This document shows positions 15,712 to 24,969 of a DNA stretch of 64,000 nucleotides, in pieces. The notes under the pieces were generated by a model. The model searched no databases, was not told the origin of the DNA, and saw nothing but the letters and a program-made list of their open reading frames with translations. How positions within the stretch are numbered: the first letter of the stretch is position 1; each line of letters starts with the position of its first letter. Origin of the DNA: SABI01 sp963677695 (lineage in GTDB: Bacteria > Spirochaetota > Spirochaetia > Sphaerochaetales > Sphaerochaetaceae); assembly GCA_963677695.2 (NCBI GenBank), contig CAXXUJ010000001.1:868001-932000 (forward strand), given 5' to 3'. Position numbers and translations under genes: made by a program.

Positions 15712-17295
15712 ATGAATTTTTCTAATCTAGACAAGACTTCATCCTTCGCTGAACTGAAAGGTATCGCACAGGTCGATATCACGAAGGCTCTGACAGCTCA
15801 GAGAATCTCTTCCTACACCGTTCCCGTCACAAAGGAACTTACCTATAACTACGCCGCCATGCCGATCGATAATGCTCACCTCGCAGCTTTTTCAAAGCTG
15901 GCTGAAGAGCAGGAGCTCGTGGCTAAATACCGAGCACTTCTCAGTGGTGAGATCATCAACACCGGTGAGAAAAGACAGGTCCTGCACCAGCTTACAAGGG
16001 GCAGAGCCCTTGGTGAGGATGCACGCGTGGAAAGTGACGGCGTGGAGAAAGGGGCATTCTATGCCGAGCAGCTTGCTGCGATCGCTGATTTCAGCGACAA
16101 GGTGCGCTCAGGAAAGATCACCGGTTCAACCGGAAAGGCGTTCAATACTGTTGTACAGATCGGTATCGGTGGAAGCGACCTGGGACCGAGAGCTCTCTAT
16201 CTCGCCCTGAAAGGGTGGGCCAAGGGTGATAACATCCCCCTTCTGAATGCAAGATTCATCAGCAACGTCGACCCCGACGATGCTGCTGACGTCCTTGAGA
16301 CCATCGACTTCGAGACAACTCTCTTCATCCTGGTATCCAAGAGCGGGACAACACAGGAAACACTCACGAACTTCACTCTCGTCCAGAAGAAGGCACAGGA
16401 AAAACAGATCCCCGGCTTCGACATCTCAAAGCATTTCACTGCAGTGACGAGCAACACCAGCCCCCTCGCCTCCTCAAAGGAAGTGATGGCCTCCTTCTAT
16501 ATCGACGATTACATCGGCGGCCGCTACTCCTCTTCAAGCGCCGTAGGCGCCCTTGTTCTTTCTCTCGCCTTCGGTTCTGATACAGTTGCTCAGCTTCTCG
16601 GCGGTATGCATGAAGCCGATATGGCTGCTCTTGAACCGGATGTCACAAAGAATGCGGCACTCCTTGATGCCCTCATCGGCGTCTACCTGAGAAACGTCTG
16701 CAGCTACCCGACAACGGCTGTCCTACCCTACTCACAGGCACTTTCCCGTTTCCCTGCACACCTGCAGCAGCTCGATATGGAGAGCAACGGAAAACAGGTC
16801 AACAGAGAGGGAGAGGCAATCTCCTACTGCACAGGACCCGTGATCTTCGGAGAACCGGGTACGAACGGGCAGCACTCCTTCTACCAGCTGCTCCATCAGG
16901 GAACAGATACGATCCCTCTCCAGTTCATCGGCTTTGCAGAGAACCAGTGGAACGCTGATATGATCACTGACGGAAGCACTTCACAGGTGAAACTGAATGC
17001 GAACCTGATCGCTCAGATCGTCGCTTTCGCTCTAGGAAAGAATGATGAAAACAGCAACAAAAACTTCAGAGGTCACCGCCCCTCCTCTCTCCTGTACGGG
17101 AAGAGACTCACACCGGCAGCTCTCGGAGCCCTCCTCGCCCACTACGAGAACAAGGTGATGTTCCAGGGATTCACCTGGAATATCAACTCATTCGACCAGG
17201 AAGGGGTTCAGCTGGGCAAGGTCCTTGCAAAGAAGGTGCTTGACGGAGCCGAAGGGGATGACGTTCTCCAGGCATTCATGAACCTTCTCCTCTAA
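15712..17295 (+). CDS. pgi: Glucose-6-phosphate isomerase
   Basis: About 527 residues. It interconverts glucose-6-phosphate and fructose-6-phosphate in the cytosol. Signatures include VVQIGIGGSDLGPRALYLAL, LVSKSGTTQETLTNF, the ligand-binding block QLDMESNGK, and QHSFYQLLHQG with the catalytic His. The ATG at 15712 has AGGAGA five bases upstream; the longer open frame starting 87 bases earlier overlaps the end of argR and was rejected. Full length, unremarkable. Confidence 0.97.
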   Translation: MNFSNLDKTSSFAELKGIAQVDITKALTAQRISSYTVPVTKELTYNYAAMPIDNAHLAAFSKLAEEQELVAKYRALLSGEIINTGEKRQVLHQLTRGRALGEDARVESDGVEKGAFYAEQLAAIADFSDKVRSGKITGSTGKAFNTVVQIGIGGSDLGPRALYLALKGWAKGDNIPLLNARFISNVDPDDAADVLETIDFETTLFILVSKSGTTQETLTNFTLVQKKAQEKQIPGFDISKHFTAVTSNTSPLASSKEVMASFYIDDYIGGRYSSSSAVGALVLSLAFGSDTVAQLLGGMHEADMAALEPDVTKNAALLDALIGVYLRNVCSYPTTAVLPYSQALSRFPAHLQQLDMESNGKQVNREGEAISYCTGPVIFGEPGTNGQHSFYQLLHQGTDTIPLQFIGFAENQWNADMITDGSTSQVKLNANLIAQIVAFALGKNDENSNKNFRGHRPSSLLYGKRLTPAALGALLAHYENKVMFQGFTWNINSFDQEGVQLGKVLAKKVLDGAEGDDVLQAFMNLLL

Positions 17296-17299
17296 TCTT

Positions 17300-18433
17300 T
17301 CAAATCTCTCCAAGAAGGAAAGCATCGTAGTTATCCAGGGTGACCATGGTTGTGGTCGCCTCAGGATACCCCAGCCTGAAAGCTCTCAGCGGGGCACTCT
17401 TCGCCTCTCGATTCCATGAAAACTCATACGCATGAAGCTGCCCTGACCTGTTCTCAATATAGGAAATCTCCTGATGATAGTGGGTTTTCCAGTAATAGGT
17501 ATTGGTCAGATTTCCATGATGCATCAGATACTTCTTCCTCTCTGCTATCAGATAATTCTTCCACAGCGATTCGATATCTTTCCGTGATGAGATATCACTG
17601 AAATCAAGGAGAATCGCATTGCGAAGACCGGTATCGGTGAAGTAACACCTCTTCCCGTCCTTCTTCTCGTTCCAGAGCTGACCGGGATAGGAATTCAAGG
17701 TGAAAATCAGATGGCTCTTTTCGAACAGAAGGAGGTACTCCTCCACCTTCTGTTCGTTTAAACCGCTCTTCTCGCTCAGTTCATGAGAGGAATATTCATG
17801 ACCGGGAGAGTATGCAAGCAGCAGAAGTAGACGACAGATCTTCGACCCTTCCATCCTGCTCTCGGGATGAAGCAGTTCCTCGCAGAGAACGCTCGAGCTG
17901 ATCTGAATCAGGAGCTGCGCCTCGTCTCCTGAGCTGCAGGTTATCACCTCGGGATAACTCCCGTACAGAAGGCGGTGGGATAGGAGCTGTTTCTCCTCCT
18001 CTCTCCCATACAGGAGAAACAATTCTTCGAAAGAGAGCGTATTGAGATAAAACTCCCACTTCCTTCCCGCAAGGGCCTCCACCGTCAAATCGGCAAGGCG
18101 GATATCAGAGGAGCCGGTGACGATCAGTTTCACCGAAGGAACAGTATCGTGGAGCAGTTTCAGCTTCTCACCGATGTGATGAATATCCTGTGCTTCATCG
18201 ATAATTACAAGGGAATGGTGTTTGAGTGTATTCCTGTAGGAGAGGGAATCACTTTTCCCGAATAGATCCCTTGTCTCCGGTTCATTCCCGTTCAGCCAGA
18301 GCACTCCCTCCTTCTTTGTGAAGAGCTTCCGTATGATGGTCGTCTTTCCTACCTGACGACCGCCGAACAGGAGCAGCACCTTCCCATCTTCCATCCTGCG
18401 TAATATCTGATTCTCCAGCAATCTATCTATCAT
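17300..18433 (-). CDS. AAA_14 / DUF4143 family ATPase
   Basis: 377 residues. Walker A is GGRQVGKTT (residues about 24-32), Walker B HHSLVIIDEAQD (about 72-83), and sensor-1 is VTGSSD. A winged-helix region (ELSEKSGLNEQKVEEYLLLFEKSHL) leads into a DUF4143 C-terminus. There the nuclease-like block reads HQEISYIENRSGQLHAYEFSW, where related proteins usually have EVDF and EVK, so the acidic and Lys positions look lost. These proteins are common, often accessory, and of uncertain function. Convergent with pgi, four bases apart. Confidence 0.85.
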   Translation of the reverse strand: MIDRLLENQILRRMEDGKVLLLFGGRQVGKTTIIRKLFTKKEGVLWLNGNEPETRDLFGKSDSLSYRNTLKHHSLVIIDEAQDIHHIGEKLKLLHDTVPSVKLIVTGSSDIRLADLTVEALAGRKWEFYLNTLSFEELFLLYGREEEKQLLSHRLLYGSYPEVITCSSGDEAQLLIQISSSVLCEELLHPESRMEGSKICRLLLLLAYSPGHEYSSHELSEKSGLNEQKVEEYLLLFEKSHLIFTLNSYPGQLWNEKKDGKRCYFTDTGLRNAILLDFSDISSRKDIESLWKNYLIAERKKYLMHHGNLTNTYYWKTHYHQEISYIENRSGQLHAYEFSWNREAKSAPLRAFRLGYPEATTTMVTLDNYDAFLLGEI

Positions 18434-18852
18434 CTGCCTTTCCTCTGTATATGATAAGACCCTGCCGCCCGTTCAGTGGAGATATCTCACAGGAGAAGGA
18501 GATCACTGAATCAGGAGGCAGGGAACCGAGAAGGAACAGGACATGTTCCACCGTCTCCCGGGGAGCACGAGCAGTTCAATCAGAATCGCCGGGAGGACGT
18601 CGGACTTCAGAAGTAGCATGTTTAGGCAGATAAGTCAACGCAACTTCTTTATACACAACAAGTAACACAAAACAAGAAAGAGGAATACGCCCGTATGCAG
18701 ATAGATATTTTCACCTTGAAATAAGTCGTTGCATGATTGTCAGATATGTGGGATTTCTCATTGAGGAATCTGTAGTTCTCATATACCTGAAACGATAAAA
18801 AACCGGCAGACTGTATGCCGGCCGGTTTTTGGATTATAGGAAATAAAGAATG
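18434..18852. other. Non-coding spacer
   Basis: A 419-base stretch with no convincing gene. It should hold the promoter of the AAA_14 gene at its left end and contains one terminator hairpin at its right end (18797-18830). No tRNA or repeat was seen. Confidence 0.6.
18797..18830 (-). terminator. Terminator of the sugar ABC operon
   Basis: AAAAACCGG and CCGGTTTTT form the stem around a GC-rich loop; on the minus strand it follows the permease stop by about 23 bases and ends in a U-run. It reads as bidirectional. Confidence 0.8.
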
Positions 18853-19866
18853 TTATTCCGAGCGTTCTTTGTCGAGAGCCTTCTGGAGAAGGACTGCGCC
18901 GAGAATCAGGATACCCTTGATGAGGTCATTGACGAAGGCGGGAACCTGGAAAGCAGAGAGAATTGCATCGATCGCATAGAGGATGACGGCACCGAAGAAC
19001 GAGCCCTGAATCTTTCCCCTTCCTCCTGCCATGGACGTTCCTCCGATGGCGACAGCTGCGATGACGTCCAGTTCGAACATCTTTCCTGCAGTAGCGACAT
19101 CGACAGACCCGAAGCGGGTGATATATAAAAAGCCTGCCATACCGGTCAGCATACCTGTGATGGTGAAGATCATCACTTTCACCATCTTCACGTTGATACC
19201 TGTCAGGCGTGCCGAGCGTTCGTTCGATCCTATCGCGTAGACATAGCGACCGAACTTCGTCTTGGTCATAAGGAACCAGACAAAGACGGTCAGAGCGATG
19301 AAGATGATAACCAGGAACGGGATATCACCGAGCTTGCCGTAGCCGATCGGTCTGAGGATATCGAAGTAGGCGTCATTGTCCACGATCTGAGGTCCGCCGT
19401 CACCGAACTGAATGGTGATGGAGCGGTAACCGACAAGGGTCGCAAGGGTAACGATGAAGGCCGCGACTTTCGCGATACCGACAAAGATACCGTTGAATAG
19501 TCCTAAAAGCAGCCCGAGCCCCACGGTCGCAATGAGGGTGACGAAGATACTATGCGTCGAGTTGAAGACGACGACCCCGACTGCCGCGGTGAGACCGAGC
19601 ATTGATCCGACCGAAAGGTCGATATTTCCCGAGATGATCACCAGTGACATGCCGAGCGATATGATTCCGATGAAGACCGCAGACTTGAAGAGGTTGATCA
19701 GGCTTGCGGCGGAGAGGAACTGGTCACTCGCGATACGTCCGATGAGAAGAAGGAGGATGAGGGAGAGGATATAGTTGTGATCGAGCACCAGCTTTTTCAG
19801 CAGGGGCGTCACCTTACTCTTCCATCCCGTTTCATTCTGTAGTATCTGTTCTTTGTTATCTGCCAT
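18853..19866 (-). CDS. Sugar ABC transporter permease (RbsC type)
   Basis: 337 residues with multiple membrane segments; conserved RbsC-type text includes ISGNIDLSVGSMLGLTAAVGVVVF, FIVTLATLVGYRSITIQFGDG, YAIGSNERSARLTGINV and AVAIGGTSMAGGRGKIQGSFFGA. It pairs with the ATPase gene, which it overlaps by 11 bases, and is the last gene of the operon. Ligand: a monosaccharide or polyol, not resolvable from sequence. Confidence 0.93.
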   Translation of the reverse strand: MADNKEQILQNETGWKSKVTPLLKKLVLDHNYILSLILLLLIGRIASDQFLSAASLINLFKSAVFIGIISLGMSLVIISGNIDLSVGSMLGLTAAVGVVVFNSTHSIFVTLIATVGLGLLLGLFNGIFVGIAKVAAFIVTLATLVGYRSITIQFGDGGPQIVDNDAYFDILRPIGYGKLGDIPFLVIIFIALTVFVWFLMTKTKFGRYVYAIGSNERSARLTGINVKMVKVMIFTITGMLTGMAGFLYITRFGSVDVATAGKMFELDVIAAVAIGGTSMAGGRGKIQGSFFGAVILYAIDAILSAFQVPAFVNDLIKGILILGAVLLQKALDKERSE

Positions 19867-21373
19867 CTGCTTCCACCCTTTCTTTCCTGTTTGATCCTGT
19901 TGCGTAATACATCACATCAACTTCATTGAGCTCATCACGTGTGAATTCCTTGTTGATCTCACCCTTGTACATCACCAGGCACCGGTCAGCGATGCGGTGG
20001 ATCTCAGGGTATTCGGAACTGAACACGATCACGCTCTTTCCTGTTTCCGCCAGCTTTGTGATCAGCTGGTAGATCTCGAATTTAGCCCCCACATCAATTC
20101 CCTGCGTAGGGTTGTCGAGGATATAGACATCGGAGTCTAATCCGAACCAGCGGGAGAAAATCACCTTCTGCTGATTACCGCCGCTCAGGCTGGTAATCAG
20201 GTTATCGGGATTTCCCGCCTTGATATTGGTCGCCTCCCGGCTCCTGTTGAACCGTTCGGTCTCTTCTCTGCCACTTACATAGATCTTCCTGTGCTTGCTC
20301 GTGAAGTAGGCCATGGAGAGATTGTCTTTGATCGAAAGATCCTTCAGGATAGAACGCTCCTTTCGGTTACGGGGAACCATCGAGACACCAGACTTCATCA
20401 CCTTGGTGATCGAGTTTCCCTGAATCTCCTTCCCCTTGAACACGATCTTTCCATCGGTCACCTTGCGTGCACCGAACAGACATTCACTGAGCTCACCCCG
20501 TCCGTCTCCGAACAGACCGGTCACAGCGAGAATCTCTCCTTCGTGAAGGCTGAATGTGATATCTCTGAAATGATCTCCGCAGGAAAGTTCCTCGACACTG
20601 AGAACAACCTGTTCTTCATTGATCTTGTTCGACTTCTCGACAACTTCATGGACTAAGGAACGTCCGACAAGCATCTCGGTCGCCTGCTGTTCATCTATAT
20701 CTGCAAAGTTGCCGGTTGCAACGAACTTGCCGTCTCTCATGACCGTGTAGCGGTCACAGATGGCAAAGAGTTCAGGCATCTTATGAGAGATATAGATACA
20801 GCTGATACCGTCCTCTTTCAGTCCTCTCATGATATCGAAGAGGTTATCGATCTCTTCATTGGTAAGAGAGGTGGTCGGCTCATCCATGATGATGAGACGA
20901 CAGTCGAATAGGAGGGCACGTGCTATCTCAACGAGCTGCTGTCGTGAGGTATCGAGATCACGCACGTAATCCATCGGATCTATATCGAGTTTCAACTTGC
21001 TTAGAATAGCGTGTGATTTCTCAATCATCTCCCTTTTCTTCAGAACGATTCCGCCATGGGTGAGTTCGTTATGAAGAAACAGGTTTTCGTAGACACGGAG
21101 GTCCGGAACAAGATTGAGTTCCTGGTGAATGAATCTGATGCCGAGGTGAGCGGATCGGACGGGAGTGAGATGGGAATGCTCTTCCCCGTCGACAAGAATC
21201 TCTCCTGAATCCTGTCTCAGAATTCCTCCGAGTACGTTCATCAGTGTCGATTTCCCTGCCCCGTTCTCTCCGAGAAGGCCGTGGATTTCCGCATCCCCTA
21301 CTGTGAGGGAAACATCCTGTACCGCCTTAACCGCATCGAAGCTCTTATATATGTTTCTCATCTCAAGATGCAT
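19856..21373 (-). CDS. Sugar ABC transporter ATPase, two-domain (RbsA/MglA type)
   Basis: 505 residues with two ABC domains. The first has Walker A GENGAGKST and Walker B LIIMDEPTTSLT; the second has a degenerate Walker A (GLFGDGRGELSE) and an intact signature SLSGGNQQKVIFSRW plus ILDNPTQGIDVGAK. This asymmetry is normal for the family. AAGGGG six bases before ATG. A stable hairpin (21406-21427) separates it from the binding-protein gene. Confidence 0.95.
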   Translation of the reverse strand: MHLEMRNIYKSFDAVKAVQDVSLTVGDAEIHGLLGENGAGKSTLMNVLGGILRQDSGEILVDGEEHSHLTPVRSAHLGIRFIHQELNLVPDLRVYENLFLHNELTHGGIVLKKREMIEKSHAILSKLKLDIDPMDYVRDLDTSRQQLVEIARALLFDCRLIIMDEPTTSLTNEEIDNLFDIMRGLKEDGISCIYISHKMPELFAICDRYTVMRDGKFVATGNFADIDEQQATEMLVGRSLVHEVVEKSNKINEEQVVLSVEELSCGDHFRDITFSLHEGEILAVTGLFGDGRGELSECLFGARKVTDGKIVFKGKEIQGNSITKVMKSGVSMVPRNRKERSILKDLSIKDNLSMAYFTSKHRKIYVSGREETERFNRSREATNIKAGNPDNLITSLSGGNQQKVIFSRWFGLDSDVYILDNPTQGIDVGAKFEIYQLITKLAETGKSVIVFSSEYPEIHRIADRCLVMYKGEINKEFTRDELNEVDVMYYATGSNRKERVEADGR

Positions 21374-21405
21374 GAAAAACCCCTTCCCCTCTTAGGGTAT
21401 GGAAT

Positions 21406-21427
21406 GACCGGTGGAAACCCACCGGTC
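21406..21427 (-). other. Intergenic hairpin between binding-protein and ATPase genes
   Basis: GACCGGTGG and CCACCGGTC form a nine-pair stem with a four-base loop. There is no U-run, so it is more likely an mRNA-stabilising or attenuating structure that keeps the binding-protein message more abundant than the rest, as in many sugar ABC operons. Confidence 0.7.
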
Positions 21428-21445
21428 TTGTATTGTACACCTGTT

Positions 21446-22453
21446 CTAGTAGAAAGAATAGCGAAGGCCGTACACGTCACCCTTCTCGAATTCTTTGTAG
21501 TTGCTGTTGTCGACAACTTCGGTGGGAACGAGATGCATGCCGGAAACGCTCTTTCCGTCAAGGACGTCAATTCCGAGCTGGATAGCATCAACAACCATGG
21601 CAGGAGAGAAAGAGAAGGTAACGATATCGATTCCAAGATCTTTGTAGTGGTCATAGACATCGAGGAGTTCTCTAGGTGCGCTGACTGCTGAAACAAGTTT
21701 GACGTTCAGCTTGGCAGAACCGTCGTAGCCTTCGAGTGCTGCAAGGAGTCCGAAAGCGACATCTGCGTCGTGGTTGAAGATAGCTTCAATGCTTTCGACT
21801 TCAGCTTTGGAACTTGAATTGAGGAAGGTCTCGAGCTGTGTCTGGGCAGTGTCCTTGCTCCAGTTGGTGACATAGTCGTTCACACGGACGAAGTTTGAGT
21901 CTGCTGTCTTCCAGAAACCGTCAGATCTCTGCTTGGGTACACTTGAGTTGTCACCCTTGAATTCGAGCATGTTGACCTTGCCCTTGGCAAGTTCGTCTTT
22001 GAAGTATTCATTGAAGTAGCGGCCTGATTCTTCACCTATAGTGAAGTTGTCACCCATGAGCTCTACGGTCTCATCGAAATTGGTGATCAGTCTGTCATAG
22101 ATGATGAGGGGGATGCCTTCATCGACAATTGTCTGTGCGGCTGCCTTGAGCTCATCACCGTTGTGAGGCCAGAGAACCACACAGTCCACACCCTGAGAAA
22201 CAACGGTGTCGATCTGGTTTGCCTGCTCGACGATATCGTCGGAGATCAGGAAGATACTCTCGTAGCCAGCGGCTTCAGCGAGTAGTTTCGTTGAATGCTC
22301 TGCATGCTTGATGCTTTCACCGAGGAAACCGTGGTCGGCACTGGGCATGATGACCGCAAGAGTCTTCGTTGCTGGTTCACTCTGCCCCTGAGCAGAGACG
22401 AACATCATACTGGCAGCTAAAAGAACCAGTAAGAGTACGAACAGTTTTTTCAT
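21446..22453 (-). CDS. Sugar ABC transporter substrate-binding protein (RbsB type)
   Basis: 335 residues. Signal peptide MKKLFVLLLVLLAASMMFV then SAQGQSEP; mature domain starts KTLAVIMPSADHGFLGESIKHA and includes VDCVVLWPHNGDELKAAAQ and the family's PLIIYDR motif. It is a Peripla_BP_4 type protein. AAGGAG six bases before ATG. The palindrome at 22470-22484 lies just upstream. Confidence 0.92.
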   Translation of the reverse strand: MKKLFVLLLVLLAASMMFVSAQGQSEPATKTLAVIMPSADHGFLGESIKHAEHSTKLLAEAAGYESIFLISDDIVEQANQIDTVVSQGVDCVVLWPHNGDELKAAAQTIVDEGIPLIIYDRLITNFDETVELMGDNFTIGEESGRYFNEYFKDELAKGKVNMLEFKGDNSSVPKQRSDGFWKTADSNFVRVNDYVTNWSKDTAQTQLETFLNSSSKAEVESIEAIFNHDADVAFGLLAALEGYDGSAKLNVKLVSAVSAPRELLDVYDHYKDLGIDIVTFSFSPAMVVDAIQLGIDVLDGKSVSGMHLVPTEVVDNSNYKEFEKGDVYGLRYSFY

Positions 22454-22469
22454 AGCTTACTCCTTTTTC

Positions 22470-22484
22470 GAATTCATTGAATTC
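22470..22484. promoter_or_regulatory. Palindromic operator candidate GAATTCA-N-TGAATTC
   Basis: GAATTCATTGAATTC, perfect arms around one base, extended by C/G on the outside. It lies 16 bases upstream of the binding-protein ATG. An almost identical 15-mer occurs at 54747-54761 upstream of a GntR gene. Confidence 0.5.
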
Positions 22485-22506
22485 GTATTACCTATATTGA
22501 CAGTCC

Positions 22507-23640
22507 TCAGACTGTAAGATCCTTCATTGTCACTTCCCTGACACTCAGGGGAAGCATGGAAGAGAGAGGTTCATGAGAGGAACATGCATACCCCGCATCG
22601 GGAGTGAGAGGCCATATCATGGGGGTGATGAACGAACGGGCTGCAATGAATCCCTGTTCGATGGCCGCATCGTTGTCGGTCCCTTTCGAGTTTGCACCCT
22701 CGTTCTCGATTGAGAAGACTCCGTCATACCCTTGAGCATTCAGCTCATCCACAAAAGCTCTCCAGTCCATTGAGTCACTTCCACCGAAACCTGGAACCAT
22801 CGGTTCATATGAGTAGCGGTCCCACTCGTGAGCAGGGACAGGGACTCCCGCCTTTTCTGCAAGGGCTGCATCGACAGACTGTTTGCCATACACATGACCC
22901 CAGTGAACCGCCCCTGCATCATAATTGACACGGGTTGCTTTCAGATGAACCGACTTCACCCTCTTCATATCGGTATTGCGAATCACATCAACGGGAGAGA
23001 CGAACTGCCAGATATCATGGGAGGGATCATAGATCTCCCCGTGAGCGTCACTCTCTATAAGTGCATACATCAGCTTCCTTGCAGCGAGAGTGGAGGGAAG
23101 GTTATTCATCGTATTGCTGTACCCGGCTGACCTCCACCCTTCCATCGGACAGTTCTCATAGACTACGGTAACCCCAAGGTCCTCGGCATACTTGATGATG
23201 GGAGTGAAGACTCTCTTGTATTCCATCAGGTTCTTTTCGAACGCACCCTCTTCAAGGTCCCACTCGTGGTTGTACCCGACAAAGGTTCCGACGGTGACCC
23301 CGTTCGCATCCCCGCCCATGAGAGCTGCCATGCGGATAAGATGAAGCAGATGGTTCTGATTGTTCTCCCTTTCTGATTCCTCCCCACCGATAAGGTTCTC
23401 ATAGGCACCGATGGAGAATCTGAGGTTCTTTTCATTGAACAGCTCTATGGTTCTCTTCGCATCTTCTGCTGAAAACTTCTCATAGTCGAGATGGGTAGCC
23501 ACATGGTCGCTTCGCAGACCGTCTCTTCTGAAGACACAGAGTTCAAGACCCTGGAGTCCAATCCTCTGAGCGCGCTCAAGGAGTGTAGAGATGGTATCTT
23601 TCGGATATGCTGAACTCATCATCCAGACAGGATTATTCAT
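22507..23640 (-). CDS. Sugar phosphate isomerase/epimerase (xylose-isomerase-like TIM barrel)
   Basis: 377 residues with AP_endonuclease_2/TIM-barrel features: GLQGLELCVFRRDG at the N-terminus, VVYENCP (metal Glu) at about 157-163, IYDPSHDIWQ (metal Asp, His) at about 200, VHLKAT, and GVFSIENEG with the last metal Glu. It probably isomerises or epimerises the sugar imported by the adjacent ABC system, working with the Gfo/Idh dehydrogenase 11 bases upstream. Confidence 0.88.
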   Translation of the reverse strand: MNNPVWMMSSAYPKDTISTLLERAQRIGLQGLELCVFRRDGLRSDHVATHLDYEKFSAEDAKRTIELFNEKNLRFSIGAYENLIGGEESERENNQNHLLHLIRMAALMGGDANGVTVGTFVGYNHEWDLEEGAFEKNLMEYKRVFTPIIKYAEDLGVTVVYENCPMEGWRSAGYSNTMNNLPSTLAARKLMYALIESDAHGEIYDPSHDIWQFVSPVDVIRNTDMKRVKSVHLKATRVNYDAGAVHWGHVYGKQSVDAALAEKAGVPVPAHEWDRYSYEPMVPGFGGSDSMDWRAFVDELNAQGYDGVFSIENEGANSKGTDNDAAIEQGFIAARSFITPMIWPLTPDAGYACSSHEPLSSMLPLSVREVTMKDLTV

Positions 23641-23651
23641 ACCTCTACCTC

Positions 23652-24809
23652 TTATTGTTCAGGGATATCAACCCATGCGTTCTCTTTCATGCTCTGTATG
23701 ATCGCTTCACACAGCACCATTTCCCTCGTTCCATCAGCAAGGGTCGGGTAGTCCGCATTATCCTCGAGTCCGAGGAGATCACGGTAAAATTCTCTGAACA
23801 TCCACTTGAAGGTATCGCCGTAGCCTTCCTGGTGACCTCCGGGATAGGCGGACATTGAAGCCGCCTTCGCATGGACAAGGGAGGGATCCTTGAGAAGAAT
23901 TTCATTAGGCACATCACGATGACCAATGGCAAGGAAGTTAGGGGATTCAGAGTTCCAGGAGAGGGAGGCATCGGTTGAGAACTGTCTGATCTCCATGAAG
24001 TTTTTATACCCCGCTGAAACCTGAGAGACGGTCAGGTTGGCCATAACCCCGCCTTCAAACATCAGAAGAATCTGTGCGTAATCCTCTGTATTCACCTCAT
24101 AAGAGGTATACCCCGAAGTATCCTTCGTGCTTCCCTTCGAGAAGGTGAGATCCTTGCCGTCAGCACTCTTCTTCCGTGTTTCATGCATCTTTGCGAACTG
24201 AGCGAACACTTTTTCTATCTTCAGATCTGTAACGTACTGAGCCATATCCATCCAGTGAGTACCGATATCGGCAACGGCACGGGAAGAACCGCTCAAATCT
24301 GATTCAAGACGCCAGGAGTAATCGGTCTCATGAAGGAGCCAGTCCTGAAGGTAGCAGCCCTGAAGGGTGAATATCCTTCCTTCACTCTCTTTATTCCTTG
24401 CTTTCATCTCCTGAATCATCGGGTAATAGCGGAGATTGTAGTTCACCGCACTCTTCAGTTTCTTCTCGGAAGAGATCTTCACAAGCTCGGCTGCTTCAGC
24501 CGAAGTAAGGGCGAGAGGTTTCTCACAGAGAACGCTCTTTCCGCTTTCAAGGAAGGCTTTCACCATAGGATAGTGGAGATAGTTCGGAGTACAGATGTGA
24601 ACGACGTCGATATCGTCCCTGTCAAGAATCGTCCTGTAGTCCCCCGTGTATTCAGGTATATTCAGTTTCGCTGCTGCCGATGAGGCATCTTCATCAGAAA
24701 TACCTGCGATGATTTTCAGTTCGGCGAGATCAGGGTTTCTTCTCACAGCTTCTGCATGTACAGGACCGATGAATCCGGTCCCGATAATGGCAACTCTTAA
24801 TTTCTCCAT
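23652..24809 (-). CDS. Gfo/Idh/MocA family NAD(P)-dependent oxidoreductase
   Basis: 385 residues. Rossmann start VAIIGTGFIGPVHAEAV, then DDIDVVHICTPNYLHYPMV and the EKP motif in VLCEKPLALTSAEA with the conserved Lys. The C-terminal part has the typical beta-sheet substrate domain (GGVMANLTVSQVSAG). First gene of the sugar operon and divergent from the ROK regulator; likely oxidises the sugar or its keto form. Confidence 0.92.
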   Translation of the reverse strand: MEKLRVAIIGTGFIGPVHAEAVRRNPDLAELKIIAGISDEDASSAAAKLNIPEYTGDYRTILDRDDIDVVHICTPNYLHYPMVKAFLESGKSVLCEKPLALTSAEAAELVKISSEKKLKSAVNYNLRYYPMIQEMKARNKESEGRIFTLQGCYLQDWLLHETDYSWRLESDLSGSSRAVADIGTHWMDMAQYVTDLKIEKVFAQFAKMHETRKKSADGKDLTFSKGSTKDTSGYTSYEVNTEDYAQILLMFEGGVMANLTVSQVSAGYKNFMEIRQFSTDASLSWNSESPNFLAIGHRDVPNEILLKDPSLVHAKAASMSAYPGGHQEGYGDTFKWMFREFYRDLLGLEDNADYPTLADGTREMVLCEAIIQSMKENAWVDIPEQ

Positions 24810-24883
24810 TCCGGTTTCCTTTGTGTGTATGCTTTGATCGTAAACCCGAGTTTCCCACTTGTCAACAATTTTGTTTTACTATC

Positions 24884-24912
24884 GAACATATTTGTGATAT
24901 ACCTGAACATAT
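24884..24912. promoter_or_regulatory. Helically phased direct repeats in the ROK/sugar-operon spacer
   Basis: GAACATAT occurs at 24884-24891 and again at 24905-24912, 21 bases apart (two helical turns); a weaker copy GAACACAC is at 24945. They sit between the divergent Gfo/Idh and ROK genes and may be the ROK operator. Confidence 0.45.
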
Positions 24913-24969
24913 AGAAATAAAGTCATATCTTGTGCAAGAGATGCGAACACACTAAAATGGGAATCTGTT

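Noticed and set aside
18451..18633. 60-codon frame in the spacer before the sugar operon
   Set aside because: Composition and residue make-up look random, and no good ribosome site.
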